NCBI RefSeq assembly: GCF_000027225.1
Contig: NC_013892.1
Location: forward strand, 3,162,001-3,226,000
Reading direction: 5' to 3'
DNA length: 64,000 nucleotides
DNA from: Xenorhabdus bovienii SS-2004
GTDB taxonomy: Bacteria > Pseudomonadota > Gammaproteobacteria > Enterobacterales > Enterobacteriaceae
The translations under genes were made by a program, and so were the position numbers. Every line of letters begins with the position of its first letter. Position 1 is the stretch's first letter. Below, piece by piece: positions 23,898-34,036 of this stretch. The notes below the pieces were generated by a model. The model saw only the letters and a list, made by a program, of their open reading frames with translations. It made no database searches and was not told where the DNA came from.

Positions 23898-23925
23898 ATT
23901 ATAGGGACTTTTCCGTGCCTGGCAA
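23898..23925 (-). promoter_or_regulatory. rrn P1-type promoter
   Basis: TTGCCA (23920-23925) and a perfect TATAAT (23898-23903) are spaced by 16 bp and followed by the GC-rich discriminator GCGCCACC, the arrangement of E. coli rrn P1. A run of T and A residues just upstream is a plausible UP element. The discriminator implies stringent (ppGpp) control. Confidence 0.88.
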
Positions 23926-24007
23926 TAGTTTTTTTAAAAAAAAAACTCAATCGATTATTTATCCTCCAATGCAAGCCAAATTGGTGCTTTGTTAGACTAA
24001 AAAATGT

Positions 24008-24037
24008 AAAAAGAAGTGGTTTTTCCACCTCTTTTTT
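24008..24037 (-). terminator. Probable clpB terminator
   Basis: A 12-bp stem (AAAAGAGGTGG with CCACTTCTTTT, one G-U) around a 5-nt loop is followed by T residues on the minus strand. It lies between the octamer repeat and the rrn promoter. Confidence 0.65.
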
Positions 24038-24122
24038 ACTTCTGGTATACCTTTTTATATCACCTCATGAAAATTTCACATGAGAGTTGTCTATATAAAG
24101 ACGACTATCTATGAAAATCGAC

Positions 24123-24214
24123 CAATCAAACAATCAAACAATCAAACAATCAAACAATCAAACAATCAAACAATCAAACAATCAAACAATCAAACAATCA
24201 AACAATCAAACAAT
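24123..24214. repeat. Octanucleotide tandem repeat (CAATCAAA), 11.5 copies
   Basis: Eleven perfect copies of CAATCAAA plus a final CAAT run without a single mismatch and stop one base short of the clpB stop codon. On the clpB transcript the unit reads TTTGATTG and lies in the 3' untranslated region, ahead of the probable terminator. Perfect arrays of this kind usually vary in copy number by replication slippage. As it is outside the reading frame it cannot switch ClpB on or off. Confidence 0.98.
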
Positions 24215-24215
24215 C

Positions 24216-26798
24216 TCATTGTTTTGCAATTATGTGGTCGTTTTCCAGATCTAAAGTAACCAATTTTCCGGGAATTAGTTTGCCTGAAAGGATCTTCTGA
24301 GCCAAAGGGTTTTCGATCTCTTGCTGGATGGCTCGTTTTAATGGCCGAGCACCATATACAGGATCAAAACCAGCATCACTCAGTTTCTCTAATGCTGTCG
24401 ATGTCATCGTAACCTGATAGCCACGCTCTTCCAACCGATGGTATAAACGTTGTAATTGGATATTCGCAATGGATGTCAGATGTTCTTTTCCTAATGGATG
24501 GAACACGACGACTTCATCCACACGGTTAATAAATTCAGGTCTGAAATGATGACCAACTACTTCCATCACCATATCTTTCATTCCCGTATAATCCAGTGCA
24601 CCAAAACGTTCCTGAATTATATCTGAACCTAGATTAGAGGTCATAATTATAACAGTATTGCGAAAATCAACCGTTCTTCCCTGTCCATCCGTCAGACGAC
24701 CATCATCCAATACCTGTAACAGAATGTTGAAGACATCAGGATGAGCTTTTTCTATCTCATCCAGTAAAATCACTGAATAAGGGCGACGACGCACCGCTTC
24801 TGTCAGATACCCCCCCTCTTCATATCCAACATATCCAGGAGGAGCCCCCACCAGTCTTGAAACAGTATGTTTTTCCATAAATTCCGACATGTCTAGGCGC
24901 ACCATCGCATCATCACTGTCGAATAGGAAATTGGCCAACGCTTTGCACAATTCGGTTTTACCTACCCCCGTCGGCCCCAAAAACATAAAAGAACCAATCG
25001 GACGATTTGGATCGGATAATCCCGCACGGCTACGACGAATTGCATTAGATACAGCCTCAACAGCCTCATTTTGCCCGATGACACGTTTATGTAATTCATG
25101 CTCCATGCTCAGAAGTTTATCTTTTTCACTCTCCAACATTCTGGATACAGGAATCCCCGTCCAGCGAGCAAGAATTTCGGCAATTTCGGCATCAGTTACT
25201 TTGTTACGCAGCAGTTTCATATGATGGCTTTCTGCCGTTGCTGCCGTTGCTGCCGTTGCCAAACGTTTTTCCAATTCTGGAATTTTTCCGTACTGGATTT
25301 CAGACATCTTCGCTAGATCACCACTACGACGGGCTTTTTCTAATTCAAGGCGCGTATTCTCTAATTCTGCTTTAATGTTCTGAGTGCCAGTCAGCTCTGC
25401 TTTTTCGGCTTTCCACTCTTCTTCCAGCTCAGAATATTCGCGTTCTTTCTCCACCAGCTCCATATTCAACATTTCGAGTCGTTTTTTACTGCCATCGTCC
25501 GATTCTTTTTTCAGTGCCTGCTGTTCAAGCTTTAACTGAATAACCCGACGCTCCAAACGATCCAGTGCTTCTGGTTTAGAATCCATTTGCATACGCAAAC
25601 TTGCTCCTGCTTCATCAATTAGATCGATGGCTTTGTCTGGCAACATACGATCTGAAATATAGCGATGAGACAAAGTCGCAGCAGCAACAATTGCTGGATC
25701 AGTAATTTGTACATGGTGATGCAATTCATAGCGTTCTTTAAGCCCACGCAGGATAGCAATGGTATCTTCAACAGTTGGCTCCGCCACATACACTTTCTGG
25801 AAACGACGTTCCAAAGCAGCATCTTTTTCAATGTACTGACGATATTCATCCAGTGTCGTCGCACCAACACAGTGTAGTTCACCCCGAGCCAAGGCGGGTT
25901 TAAGCATGTTACCGGCATCCATTGCGCCATCAGCCTTACCTGCTCCTACCACCGTATGCAATTCATCAATGAACAGAATGACTGAGCCTTCCTGTTTGGC
26001 GAGATCGTTCAAAACACCTTTCAAACGTTCTTCAAATTCACCACGGTATTTCGCACCCGCCACTAGCGCTCCCATATCAAGGGACAGAACGCGTTTGTTT
26101 TTCAGCCCCTCTGGAACTTCAGCATTAATAATACGCTGCGCCAGACCTTCAACTATGGCGGTTTTCCCAACACCCGGTTCACCAATAAGAACAGGGTTAT
26201 TTTTAGTTCTACGCTGTAATACCTGAATTGTCCGGCGAATTTCTTCATCGCGCCCAATCACGGGATCTAATTTGCCCTGTTCGGCACGTTCAGTTAGATC
26301 GATTGTGTATTTTTTTAGTGCCTGACGCTGATCTTCAGCACCTTGATCACTCACTTTCTCACCACCACGCATCTGTTCTATTGCCTTAGCGATTTTATCT
26401 TTGGTTGTTCCCACAGCTTTAAGTATGTCACTTAATGTTCCACGTTCTTCTATTGCCGCCAGAACAAAGAGTTCAGAAGAAATAAAATTGTCACCTGCTT
26501 TTTGCGCAAGTTTGTCACACAAGTTTAAATAACGCCCCAGCTCATTGGATACCTGTACATCACCACCATTACCCTCTACTTTCGGTAATCGACCTAAGGC
26601 TTGGTTAAGTTGATTGTTGATGCTACTCGTATCAACCCCTGCCAATGTTAGTAAGGGACGAACAGAGCCCCCCTCTTGATGAAGCAATGCGCTCATCAAG
26701 TGGATCGGTTCGATGAATTGATTATCACGCCCTAATGCAAGAGATTGCGCGTCAGCGAGAGCAAGCTGGAATTTATTAGTAAGACGATCCAGACGCAT
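24216..26798 (-). CDS. clpB: ATP-dependent disaggregase ClpB
   Basis: ClpB is the hexameric Hsp100 chaperone that pulls proteins out of aggregates together with DnaK. This 860-residue protein has the N-terminal Clp domain, AAA-1 with GEPGVGKT (about 206-213), the coiled-coil M-domain rich in Glu/Lys (about 410-530), and AAA-2 with GPTGVGKTE (about 608-616) and the GYVGYEEGG pore loop. It is 3 residues longer than the E. coli protein, and the region [15 protein letters not shown] is encoded by a 9-bp triplication. A sigma-32 promoter lies upstream. The AAA-1 to M-domain order and all motifs look intact. Confidence 0.97.
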   Translation of the reverse strand: MRLDRLTNKFQLALADAQSLALGRDNQFIEPIHLMSALLHQEGGSVRPLLTLAGVDTSSINNQLNQALGRLPKVEGNGGDVQVSNELGRYLNLCDKLAQKAGDNFISSELFVLAAIEERGTLSDILKAVGTTKDKIAKAIEQMRGGEKVSDQGAEDQRQALKKYTIDLTERAEQGKLDPVIGRDEEIRRTIQVLQRRTKNNPVLIGEPGVGKTAIVEGLAQRIINAEVPEGLKNKRVLSLDMGALVAGAKYRGEFEERLKGVLNDLAKQEGSVILFIDELHTVVGAGKADGAMDAGNMLKPALARGELHCVGATTLDEYRQYIEKDAALERRFQKVYVAEPTVEDTIAILRGLKERYELHHHVQITDPAIVAAATLSHRYISDRMLPDKAIDLIDEAGASLRMQMDSKPEALDRLERRVIQLKLEQQALKKESDDGSKKRLEMLNMELVEKEREYSELEEEWKAEKAELTGTQNIKAELENTRLELEKARRSGDLAKMSEIQYGKIPELEKRLATAATAATAESHHMKLLRNKVTDAEIAEILARWTGIPVSRMLESEKDKLLSMEHELHKRVIGQNEAVEAVSNAIRRSRAGLSDPNRPIGSFMFLGPTGVGKTELCKALANFLFDSDDAMVRLDMSEFMEKHTVSRLVGAPPGYVGYEEGGYLTEAVRRRPYSVILLDEIEKAHPDVFNILLQVLDDGRLTDGQGRTVDFRNTVIIMTSNLGSDIIQERFGALDYTGMKDMVMEVVGHHFRPEFINRVDEVVVFHPLGKEHLTSIANIQLQRLYHRLEERGYQVTMTSTALEKLSDAGFDPVYGARPLKRAIQQEIENPLAQKILSGKLIPGKLVTLDLENDHIIAKQ
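25233..25259 (-). repeat. Three 9-bp tandem repeats inside clpB
   Basis: Three exact copies of TGCCGTTGC encode the (Ala-Thr-Ala)-type run near the end of the M-domain. The repeat keeps frame, so changes in copy number would add or remove three residues. Confidence 0.95.
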
Positions 26799-26836
26799 AA
26801 CACCTCCAATACTGGTCAGAATTTGCTACTGGAAAC

Positions 26837-26865
26837 TAGATAAGGTCATTCCTTAAATATTCAAG
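26837..26865 (-). promoter_or_regulatory. Sigma-32 (heat-shock) promoter of clpB
   Basis: The minus strand has CTTGAA (26860-26865) and, 14 bp later, CCTTATCTA (26837-26845). This resembles the E. coli clpB heat-shock promoter (CTTGAA, then a CCTCATTTA-type -10). It lies about 40-65 bp before the ATG. Confidence 0.75.
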
Positions 26866-26928
26866 GTACTCTGAAAGAGTTAATTGGAAACTAACCACTA
26901 AACACCAAAAATCATCCTATAACGCCGA

Positions 26929-27660
26929 TTATCTCAGCCAGATTAAAGTTGCCATACGTCCAGTGTTACCATCACGGCGATAGGAGAAAAAGTTTCTTTC
27001 CTCAGTGGCAGTACAAACAGCCCCTCCAAAAACTTCATTTATACCAATAGACTGCAACTTCAATTTAGCCAGTAAATAGATATTTGCCAAAAATTTATTA
27101 CCATAAGGTGTAAAGGCTTGTTCTAGCTCAGGATTGGTTACAACAAACGCATCCATAACTTCACGACCCACCTCAAATTTTTCAGGGCCAATGGCTGGCC
27201 CTAACCATGCGCGGATCATTTCAGGTTTTGCGCTAAATTGAGTCACAGTATTTTCTAGAACCCCTGTACATAACCCACGCCATCCCGCATGCGCCGCTGC
27301 AATTTCATTCCCCGCAATGGTGCAGAAAAGAACAGGCAGGCAATCTGCTGTCATGACAGCACAAACCTGCCCGGGTATATTCGTGTAAACAGCATCAGCC
27401 TGATTATCTTTCACTGGCTGACCATCCAGATTGATAACTCGAGTTCCGTGTACCTGTTCCAACCAGACAGGTTGTTGTGGCAACTGGGCATATTCAACCA
27501 GCAGTTTTCTGTTCCGCTCCACACATTTCGAATCATCACCAACATGGTTACCCAGATTCAAACTGTCATAAGGCGGTAGGCTTACTCCACCTAAGCGGGT
27601 TGTGCTGCAAGCACCAACATTATCAAGCTGTGGCCAATCAGGAAAAATCAGTGGGGTCAT
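26929..27660 (-). CDS. pgeF: Peptidoglycan editing factor / purine nucleoside phosphorylase-like YfiH
   Basis: This 243-residue DUF152 (YfiH/LACC1 family) protein has the conserved metal-site elements QVHGTRV, MTADCLPVLF and AAAHAGWRGL, and the C-terminal ATEERNFFSYRRDG. In E. coli PgeF removes misincorporated non-canonical amino acids from peptidoglycan precursors, and the family also has purine nucleoside phosphorylase activity. It starts 4 bp after rluD and is co-transcribed with it, as in other enterics. Confidence 0.93.
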   Translation of the reverse strand: MTPLIFPDWPQLDNVGACSTTRLGGVSLPPYDSLNLGNHVGDDSKCVERNRKLLVEYAQLPQQPVWLEQVHGTRVINLDGQPVKDNQADAVYTNIPGQVCAVMTADCLPVLFCTIAGNEIAAAHAGWRGLCTGVLENTVTQFSAKPEMIRAWLGPAIGPEKFEVGREVMDAFVVTNPELEQAFTPYGNKFLANIYLLAKLKLQSIGINEVFGGAVCTATEERNFFSYRRDGNTGRMATLIWLR

Positions 27661-27664
27661 TTAC

Positions 27665-28642
27665 CTACCAGTCCATCTCATCTTTGAAAGTTTCAGCATC
27701 CGCTTTCATCACATCAATCAATTTAACCATATCATCTGGTAATTCTGCATGCCATTCCATCTCAATACCAGAAATGGGATGGTAAAGTCGTAGCATGGTG
27801 GCATGCAATGCCTGACGATCAAAGTTGCGCATCACTTCGCGAAATTCGTCTGAAGCACCTTTTAACGGACGAGGACGGCCACCGTATAAAGGATCACCAA
27901 CCAGAGGATGCTTGATATGTGCCATATGGACACGGATCTGATGTGTCCTGCCAGTTTCCAGTCGCAGACGCAGACGAGTATGTGCCCGGAAATGTTCCAT
28001 AACCCGATAATGGGTAACTGCCGATTTTCCCATAGGATGCACTGCCATGTGTGTCCGTTTTGTCGGATGGCGGGATATAGGTTCTTCTACCATTCCCCCT
28101 GCTGTCATGCATCCCAAGGCGATCGCTTCATATTCACGGGTAATTTCACGCAGTTGTAGGGATTCCACCAAGCGGGTTTGCGCTGGAACGGTTTTTGCGA
28201 TAACCATCAATCCAGTCGTATCTTTATCGAGACGGTGTACAATACCAGCGCGGGGGACATCTGCAATTGCAGGATAGCGATATAACAAGGCATTCAGTAC
28301 AGTACCATCAGGATTACCTGCTCCAGGATGTACAACCAAATCACGCGGTTTGTTAATCACTAGAATATCATCATCTTCATAAACAATATTCAACTCGATA
28401 TCTTGTGGTTCCCAACGCGCATCTTCTTCAATGATGGCATCAATGGAAATTACTTCACCGCCCAGTACTTTTTCTTTTGGCTTATTGATCAATTTACCAT
28501 TAACCTGAACTTTATTATCCAAAATCCATTCTTTTATACGGGATCTTGAATAATCAGAGAACAATTCAGCCAAAGCCTGATCTAAACGTTGACCGAGCTG
28601 TGTTTCAGCGACTGTTGCATTAAGTCGTATTTTTTGTGCCAT
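27665..28642 (-). CDS. rluD: 23S rRNA pseudouridine synthase D
   Basis: RluD makes pseudouridines 1911, 1915 and 1917 in helix 69 of 23S rRNA. The 325-residue protein has an N-terminal S4 RNA-binding domain (about 18-75) and the catalytic motif HRLDKDTTGLMVIAK with its essential Asp near residue 139. GRTHQIRVHM and HPLVGDPLYGG follow in the usual order. E. coli RluD is 326 residues. The gene is divergent from bamD, with a 135-bp shared promoter region. Confidence 0.95.
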   Translation of the reverse strand: MAQKIRLNATVAETQLGQRLDQALAELFSDYSRSRIKEWILDNKVQVNGKLINKPKEKVLGGEVISIDAIIEEDARWEPQDIELNIVYEDDDILVINKPRDLVVHPGAGNPDGTVLNALLYRYPAIADVPRAGIVHRLDKDTTGLMVIAKTVPAQTRLVESLQLREITREYEAIALGCMTAGGMVEEPISRHPTKRTHMAVHPMGKSAVTHYRVMEHFRAHTRLRLRLETGRTHQIRVHMAHIKHPLVGDPLYGGRPRPLKGASDEFREVMRNFDRQALHATMLRLYHPISGIEMEWHAELPDDMVKLIDVMKADAETFKDEMDW

Positions 28643-28777
28643 ATATAAATTCTGTATTTTACGTTGAGTTTTGACGGCAAAGCCGTTTCATTTAAAATAA
28701 TATGCTATTGTAGCTCTATCTTTTGCTGGGAACTTCATGGATAGTCTCCCAGAAAACACTCAGAGGATAATCAACAC

Positions 28778-29512
28778 GTGATGATTCGCATGAAATATCT
28801 GGTGGCAGCAGCCACATTGAGTATGGTTTTATCTGGATGCTCCAACAATAAGGATGCTGTTCCTGATATCCCGCAATCTCAAATTTACTCAGCCGGGCAA
28901 AAACACCTGCAAGAAGGTAACTATAAAGGGGCTATCAAACAATTGGAATCCCTTGATAACCGTTATCCTTTTGGACCGTACTCCCAACAGACTCAGCTTG
29001 ATTTGATTTATGCCTATTACAAATCAGCAGAATTCCCAATGGCTCTCGCATCCATTGACCGTTTCATGCGTCTGAACCCAACCCATCCGAATATCGACTA
29101 TGTGATATACTTGCGTGCTCTGATATCTCAAGCCTTGGATGACAATACTCTGCAAAGCTTTTTTGGCATAGATCGTTCAGATCGAGATCCTGAACATGCC
29201 CGTGCCTCATTCCGTGATTTCAACCTGCTAGTCAGCCGTTATCCTAACAGTCAGTATACGTCCGATGCTGCCAAGCGTTTAGTCTTCCTCAAAGAACGTT
29301 TGGCCAAATATGAACTTGCGGTTGTAAAATATTACACTAAACGCAGCGCTTATGTGGCCGTTGTCAGTCGAGTTGAACAGATGTTACGGGATTATCCTGA
29401 TACTCAAGCGACCCGAGAAGCACTTCCTTACATGGAAGCTTCCTATAAGGAATTGGGTCTGATGGCTGAAGCAGATAAAGTGGCAAAATTAATTGCGGCT
29501 AACCCAGTATAA
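28778..29512 (+). CDS. bamD: Outer-membrane assembly lipoprotein BamD
   Basis: BamD is the essential lipoprotein that, with BamA, inserts beta-barrels into the outer membrane. The 244-residue protein has a signal peptide ending VLSGC (lipobox), then five TPR repeats. Segments [32 protein letters not shown] and [14 protein letters not shown] are nearly identical to E. coli. The frame opens at 28778; an alternative ATG (MKYLVAA...) lies at codon 5 and either is possible. Confidence 0.96.
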   Translation: MMIRMKYLVAAATLSMVLSGCSNNKDAVPDIPQSQIYSAGQKHLQEGNYKGAIKQLESLDNRYPFGPYSQQTQLDLIYAYYKSAEFPMALASIDRFMRLNPTHPNIDYVIYLRALISQALDDNTLQSFFGIDRSDRDPEHARASFRDFNLLVSRYPNSQYTSDAAKRLVFLKERLAKYELAVVKYYTKRSAYVAVVSRVEQMLRDYPDTQATREALPYMEASYKELGLMAEADKVAKLIAANPV

Positions 29513-29536
29513 GATTTAAGAAAAGTAAAAAGCATC

Positions 29537-29564
29537 AACAGCAGCTACGGCTGCTGTTATTTTT
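29537..29564 (+). terminator. bamD terminator
   Basis: An 8-bp stem (AACAGCAG/CTGCTGTT, 6-nt loop) is followed by ATTTTT, 24 bp past the bamD stop. Confidence 0.85.
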
Positions 29565-29793
29565 CATAGTTCAAATGCCCTTTTTACGGCGCTACGCTTA
29601 ATGAACCTATAACCTGCTTTAATTAGTTTCAGCAGCAACTAGCCCTAGGCGTAATGTATCTTAAGATTATCAACCGTCTTGATAATACCATAACTGACCA
29701 ATAATGATGCATAATGCCCCTCTTAGCAATAAATATTCTCTATATCTTCCTCACCAATCACACTTCTGTTACTTACTGTCAAAGCAGCCCAAT

Positions 29794-29815
29794 AAAAGTG
29801 ATTTAGATCATTCTT
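29794..29815 (+). promoter_or_regulatory. CRP-like site and promoter of raiA
   Basis: AAAAGTGATTTAGATCATTCTT matches the CRP pattern GTGA-N6-TCAC with one base off. A TATGCT -10 at 29833-29838 would put the site about 40 bp before the transcript start, the class II activation position. Stationary-phase or catabolite control of raiA would fit, but this is inference. Confidence 0.5.
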
Positions 29816-29877
29816 TTTATGTCAAAGAAAGGTATGCTGAAACTATCGAAGACGGAGTAACATAACGAGGTAACTAT

Positions 29878-30210
29878 ATGTTAGTGAACATCACCAGCAA
29901 ACAAATGGAAATTACCCCCGCAATTCGTAGCCACATAGAAGACCGTCTAAACAAGTTGAACAAATGGCAAGTCAACCTAATTAGTCCACATATCGTACTC
30001 ACAAAAGAACCACAGGGGTTCTTAGCTGATGCCACAATAGGTATACCAAACAATACATTAGTTGCTAGTGCAAAACATGAGGATATGTACGCTGCCATCA
30101 ACGAACTACTAACAAAATTAGAGCGTCAACTCAATAAAGTGCAGCATAAGGGAGAAGCACGCCGTGCAGATCACAGCGTTAAAGACTCCAACTTTGACAT
30201 AGAAGTTTAA
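29878..30210 (+). CDS. raiA: Ribosome-associated inhibitor RaiA (YfiA)
   Basis: RaiA binds the decoding centre of idle 70S ribosomes, blocks translation and opposes 100S dimer formation. The 110-residue protein is nearly collinear with the 113-residue E. coli protein: [57 protein letters not shown] and HKGEARRA. The C-terminal tail is slightly shorter. The ATG has ACGAGG 8 bp upstream. It is its own transcription unit between the CRP-like site and a strong terminator. Confidence 0.96.
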   Translation: MLVNITSKQMEITPAIRSHIEDRLNKLNKWQVNLISPHIVLTKEPQGFLADATIGIPNNTLVASAKHEDMYAAINELLTKLERQLNKVQHKGEARRADHSVKDSNFDIEV

Positions 30211-30229
30211 TCACAGCTTAACCTTATTT

Positions 30230-30256
30230 AACGCGCTCAATGAGCGCGTTTTTATT
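30230..30256 (+). terminator. raiA terminator
   Basis: AACGCGCTCA pairs with TGAGCGCGTT almost without loop, followed by TTTA. It lies 20 bp past the raiA stop. Confidence 0.85.
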
Positions 30257-30350
30257 GCCCTACAGAGCCTTTCTATTGACACTCCACATCAAATAAGTTA
30301 ATTAAAGTATATTATTGGCACCATAAAAAAGTAATACACTTATAAATGAC

Positions 30351-30398
30351 ATGGCTATAAAACTGTTTTTCTTCTTTTTCTTTTTTACCTTCTCATGA
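30351..30398 (+). CDS. pheL: pheA leader peptide PheL
   Basis: The short frame ATG-GCT-ATA-AAA-CTG is followed by seven Phe codons in a row, then ACC-TTC-TCA-TGA. The product is a 15-residue peptide, MAIKLFFFFFFFTFS, with eight Phe. Ribosome stalling in this run when Phe-tRNA is scarce should favour the antiterminator and allow pheA transcription. E. coli PheL ([15 protein letters not shown]) has seven Phe, broken by an Ala. Too short for routine gene calling. Confidence 0.93.
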   Translation: MAIKLFFFFFFFTFS

Positions 30399-30470
30399 GG
30401 AGGTTTTTTCGTTTTAAAAAGGATAAAAAGACGAACAAAAAACCTCCCTATCAATGGGAGGTTTTTTTTT
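30397..30470 (+). promoter_or_regulatory. pheA transcription attenuator
   Basis: The terminator hairpin is AAAAAACCTCCC/GGGAGG (30437-30461) followed by nine T residues. The competing arm GAGGAGGTTTTTTCG at 30397-30411, starting in the pheL stop codon, can pair with AAAAAACCTCC and with GACGAAC just before it, forming the antiterminator. All elements of phenylalanine attenuation are thus visible. Confidence 0.9.
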
Positions 30471-30515
30471 GCAGACCATCATCTATATCCATAATAAAAA
30501 CGTCAGGAACATGCT

Positions 30516-31670
30516 ATGGAACGAAATTTAGTTAATATACGAGAAGAAATCAGCAGTATTGATGCAGATTTACTGGACCTGCTTGGGAAACGTCGGCAAT
30601 TAGCCTGTGATATTGCGCAGACTAAACTTCTCGAACATCGCCCTGTTCGAGATAAAGACCGTGAGCGAGAACTACTTAATGTGTTAATTAATAAAGGCAA
30701 AATTCATGGTCTAGATGGGTTCTATATTACCCGCCTGTTTCAAATGATCATTGAAGATTCAGTATTAACCCAGCAAGCGTTGCTTCAACAGCATCTGAAC
30801 CAGACACCTTACGACTCTGCACGCATTACTTTTCTAGGGCCAAAAGGTTCCTATTCCCACATTGCAGCCCGTCAATTTTCGGCGCGCCATTTCAATCAGT
30901 TGATTGAATGTAGTTGTCACAAATTCCCAGATATTTTTTCGCTGGTTGAGATTGGTCAAGCAGATTATGGCATCCTGCCTCTCGAAAATACCAGTTCTGG
31001 AGCAATAAATGATGTTTATGATTTATTACAGCAGACACCATTATTCCTTGTTGGGGAGATAACCCTGCCAATAAATCACTGTTTATTGATTGGTACCGAG
31101 ACTGATACGTCAAAAATAAAAACAGTTTATAGCCATTCTCAACCTTTCCAGCAATGCAACCAATATCTCAATCAATTTCCTCATTGGAAGATTGTCTATT
31201 GTGAAAGCACGGCTGCTGCCATGCAGAAAGTAGCAGGGCTCAACTCGTCAGAAGTGGCAGCGTTAGGTAGTGAAGCAGGGGGGGCACTCTATAAATTACG
31301 AGTTTTGGAAAACAATTTGGCAAATCAGCAAAATAATAGTACTCGCTTTATTGTTGTTGCCAAAAAACCCATTGATGTGTCAAATCAGGTTCCTGCCAAA
31401 ACCACGTTTATCATGTCAACAGGACAGCAGGCTGGTGCTCTGGTCGATACGCTTATTATCTTGAAAAAACACGATATTATAATGAGTAAGTTGGAATCAC
31501 GTCCCATAAACGGCAAACCGTGGGAAGAGATGTTTTATATTGATGTACAAGCCAATCTTCGCTCCATGAAGATGCAACAGGCACTTAAAGAATTGTCAGA
31601 AATCACCCGGTTCTTGAAAGTCTTGGGATGTTATCCCTCAGAAAATGTGACTTCTATCGATCCCTGTTAA
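30516..31670 (+). CDS. pheA: Bifunctional chorismate mutase / prephenate dehydratase
   Basis: The P-protein turns chorismate into prephenate and then phenylpyruvate, on the way to phenylalanine. The 384-residue protein has an AroQ-type mutase (1-95; [20 protein letters not shown]), a dehydratase domain beginning [14 protein letters not shown] near 104 with the catalytic NSTRFIVV near 275, and a C-terminal ACT domain with the Phe-binding [19 protein letters not shown]. It is controlled by the attenuator just upstream and, by family, inhibited by phenylalanine. E. coli PheA is 386 residues. Confidence 0.96.
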   Translation: MERNLVNIREEISSIDADLLDLLGKRRQLACDIAQTKLLEHRPVRDKDRERELLNVLINKGKIHGLDGFYITRLFQMIIEDSVLTQQALLQQHLNQTPYDSARITFLGPKGSYSHIAARQFSARHFNQLIECSCHKFPDIFSLVEIGQADYGILPLENTSSGAINDVYDLLQQTPLFLVGEITLPINHCLLIGTETDTSKIKTVYSHSQPFQQCNQYLNQFPHWKIVYCESTAAAMQKVAGLNSSEVAALGSEAGGALYKLRVLENNLANQQNNSTRFIVVAKKPIDVSNQVPAKTTFIMSTGQQAGALVDTLIILKKHDIIMSKLESRPINGKPWEEMFYIDVQANLRSMKMQQALKELSEITRFLKVLGCYPSENVTSIDPC

Positions 31671-31675
31671 AATAG

Positions 31676-31700
31676 AAAACCGGATGTTTTCATCCGGTTT
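31676..31700. terminator. Shared terminator of pheA and tyrA
   Basis: AACCGGATG/CATCCGGTT with a TTTT loop lies between the convergent genes, with A residues on one side and T residues on the other, so it can act in both directions. Confidence 0.85.
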
Positions 31701-31727
31701 CACAATTTGGAATCGATGTAAAATGCA

Positions 31728-32849
31728 CTATATCCGGCTATCACTCGCCTGCTGCAAAAGAGACTGACTCTCTTTCATAAATCGAGTGGCTTCATCACCA
31801 AACCACTCATTCACTTGGTTAAAATTCGCAATAAAAGCCGACTTATCCTGACTTTCCAGCATTTCAATCGCCTGTCCAAAACTCTGGTGATAACGGCGGA
31901 TCAGCTCAATATTTTCAGGACTGGACATAATGATATCGGCATATAACTGAGGATCTTGGGCAAATAATCGACCAACCATAGCCAATTCCAATCGATAGAT
32001 TGGGGAGGATAGTGATATCAGTTGCTGCAAATCGATATCCTCTTTTGCAAGATGCCGACCATAAGAAAAAGTAGTGAAATGACGTAGCGCTTGAATGAAA
32101 CTCATATTTTTGTCGTGCTGCTCTGCGCTAATTTGATGTAATCGCGCACCCCATACTGATATTTGTTCCAAAAACCATTGGTATGCTTCGGGCTGACGCC
32201 CATCACAATACACGACAACCTGTTTGGCAAAACTGCCCACATCGGATCCAAACATAGGATGCAACCCTAAAACAGGGCCTTGATGAACATCAAGCATCGC
32301 CTTTAACGGCCTTTGTTTAATAGAGGCCAAATCAACCAAAACACACTGTTCCGGCAAAGGAGGTAAACGGCGGATAACCTCTTCTGTCAGATGAATCGGC
32401 ACACTGACGATTACCATCCCTGCATCTGCCAGTATATGTTCAGCCTTATCCCAATCTCCTGACTCAAGAACCCGAACTTCGTAGCCAGATAAAGTCAGCA
32501 AGCGGCTAAACAGTCTCCCCATTTTCCCTGAGCCACCAATAATAACCACTGGCATCAGATGGGTACTGAGTTTTTTGAATCCTTTATCGTTCTCACTTAC
32601 GTAGGACTCTCGCATAATGCGCCGCAAAATATCTTCAATTAAATCTGGCGGAATTCCCATAGCTTCAGCTTCTTGGCGGCGGGAAGCCAGCATGGACGCT
32701 TCCCTTTCTGGTACGTAAATCGGCAAACCCAGTTGACTCTTAATTTCGCCAACTTCTGCCACTAAATACATTCGCTTCGCCAGTAACGCCAATAATGCTT
32801 TATCTGCCTCATCAATTTGTTCCCGCAATTGTGATAATTTTGCTACCAT
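31728..32849 (-). CDS. tyrA: Bifunctional chorismate mutase / prephenate dehydrogenase
   Basis: The T-protein makes 4-hydroxyphenylpyruvate for tyrosine. The 373-residue protein has an AroQ mutase domain (1-90; [19 protein letters not shown]) and a NAD-dependent dehydrogenase domain whose nucleotide motif IIGGSGKMG is at 103-111. HPMFGSDV and the conserved [14 protein letters not shown] follow. E. coli TyrA is 373 residues. It follows aroF by 5 bp and should be co-transcribed from the TyrR-regulated aroF promoter. Confidence 0.96.
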   Translation of the reverse strand: MVAKLSQLREQIDEADKALLALLAKRMYLVAEVGEIKSQLGLPIYVPEREASMLASRRQEAEAMGIPPDLIEDILRRIMRESYVSENDKGFKKLSTHLMPVVIIGGSGKMGRLFSRLLTLSGYEVRVLESGDWDKAEHILADAGMVIVSVPIHLTEEVIRRLPPLPEQCVLVDLASIKQRPLKAMLDVHQGPVLGLHPMFGSDVGSFAKQVVVYCDGRQPEAYQWFLEQISVWGARLHQISAEQHDKNMSFIQALRHFTTFSYGRHLAKEDIDLQQLISLSSPIYRLELAMVGRLFAQDPQLYADIIMSSPENIELIRRYHQSFGQAIEMLESQDKSAFIANFNQVNEWFGDEATRFMKESQSLLQQASDSRI

Positions 32850-32854
32850 ATCAA

Positions 32855-33943
32855 TTATCCTGCTTTTTCCATCATCATGTTACGTTTTGCAAAACGTGGG
32901 GCTATTTGTTGGTGTAATTTTCTTAATACCTGCTCCGTGGTTTGCCAGTTAATACAGGCATCAGTCACTGAAACACCATATTTCATCTCAGAACGAAGCT
33001 GTTCTGAAGGCTGATTTCCTTCGTGAATGTTGCTTTCCAACATAATACCAATGATAGATCGATTTCCAGACATAATCTGTTCAGCAACAGAATCCACTAC
33101 GATGCTCTGACGACGAAAATCTTTATTGGAATTACCATGGCTGCAATCAATCATTAACGATGGCGTTAAACCTGCCTTGATCATTTGGTTTTCGCAGTCA
33201 GCAACATGCTCAGAACTGTAATTCGGTTCAGCACCACCACGCAGGATAACATGCCCATTTGGGTTACCTTGAGTTTGTAGCAGACAGACTTGCCCTGACT
33301 GACTTATTCCCATGAAGCAATGTGGCATGGCAGCCGCTTTCATGGCGTTAATTGCAGTATTCAAATTACCATCAGTCCCATTTTTGAATCCAACGGAGAC
33401 AGACAATCCCGATGCCATTTCGCGGTGAGTTTGTGATTCTGTCGTTCTCGCCCCGATAGCTGACCAACTGAATAGGTCTCCCAAGTATTGAGGATTATTA
33501 ATATCTAGTGCTTCATTGGCCAGTGGTAATCCCATTTTAACTAAATTCATTAATAAACTGCGGGCAATATGCAGCCCAGCATCTATATCAAACGAACCAT
33601 CCATATGGGGATCACTGATTAAGCCTTTCCAACCAACTGTCGTACGGGGTTTTTCAAAATAGACACGCATAACAATATACAGGCAATCACTTAATTCAGC
33701 AGAAAGTACTTTCAGGCGACGGGCATAATCGAGGGCAGCGTCCACATCATGAATTGAGCAGGGGCCACACACCACTAACAAACGAGGATCACGGTGCTGA
33801 ATAATATCAGCGATGGTATTACGGGCATTTGTGATGGTATGCAGATCGTTGCGACTCAATGGGTATTTCTGTTTCAGTTCCTCAGGTGTGATAAAAATCT
33901 GTTCACCAAGAATATGAATGTTATTAAGTGCACCTTTTTGCAT
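32855..33943 (-). CDS. aroF: Tyrosine-type DAHP synthase
   Basis: AroF condenses phosphoenolpyruvate and erythrose-4-phosphate, the first step of the shikimate pathway. Class I DAHP synthase motifs [36 protein letters not shown] and [12 protein letters not shown] are all present. The start [11 protein letters not shown] aligns with E. coli AroF (MQKDALNNVHI), so the ATG at 33943 is chosen over one at 33949. The last residues differ from E. coli. Adjacency to tyrA and the tandem TyrR-like boxes upstream support the tyrosine-sensitive isoenzyme. Confidence 0.95.
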   Translation of the reverse strand: MQKGALNNIHILGEQIFITPEELKQKYPLSRNDLHTITNARNTIADIIQHRDPRLLVVCGPCSIHDVDAALDYARRLKVLSAELSDCLYIVMRVYFEKPRTTVGWKGLISDPHMDGSFDIDAGLHIARSLLMNLVKMGLPLANEALDINNPQYLGDLFSWSAIGARTTESQTHREMASGLSVSVGFKNGTDGNLNTAINAMKAAAMPHCFMGISQSGQVCLLQTQGNPNGHVILRGGAEPNYSSEHVADCENQMIKAGLTPSLMIDCSHGNSNKDFRRQSIVVDSVAEQIMSGNRSIIGIMLESNIHEGNQPSEQLRSEMKYGVSVTDACINWQTTEQVLRKLHQQIAPRFAKRNMMMEKAG

Positions 33944-34036
33944 GATCATTTTCTATGCCAGCCTTGTTTTGTTAAGTTTTTTTTTGAGTGTCAGGCAGAC
34001 AACATACCATGCATAGTAAAGAATACAATCCAATTG

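Larger units (their letters stand above)
29513..29877. other. bamD-raiA intergenic region
   Basis: The 365-bp gap holds the bamD terminator at its left, a CRP-like site and promoter near its right end, and in between about 220 bp in which I see no gene or clear RNA. Confidence 0.6.

Noticed and set aside
24123..24214. Possible CRISPR array
   Set aside because: The 8-bp units are head-to-tail with no spacers, and no cas genes lie nearby.
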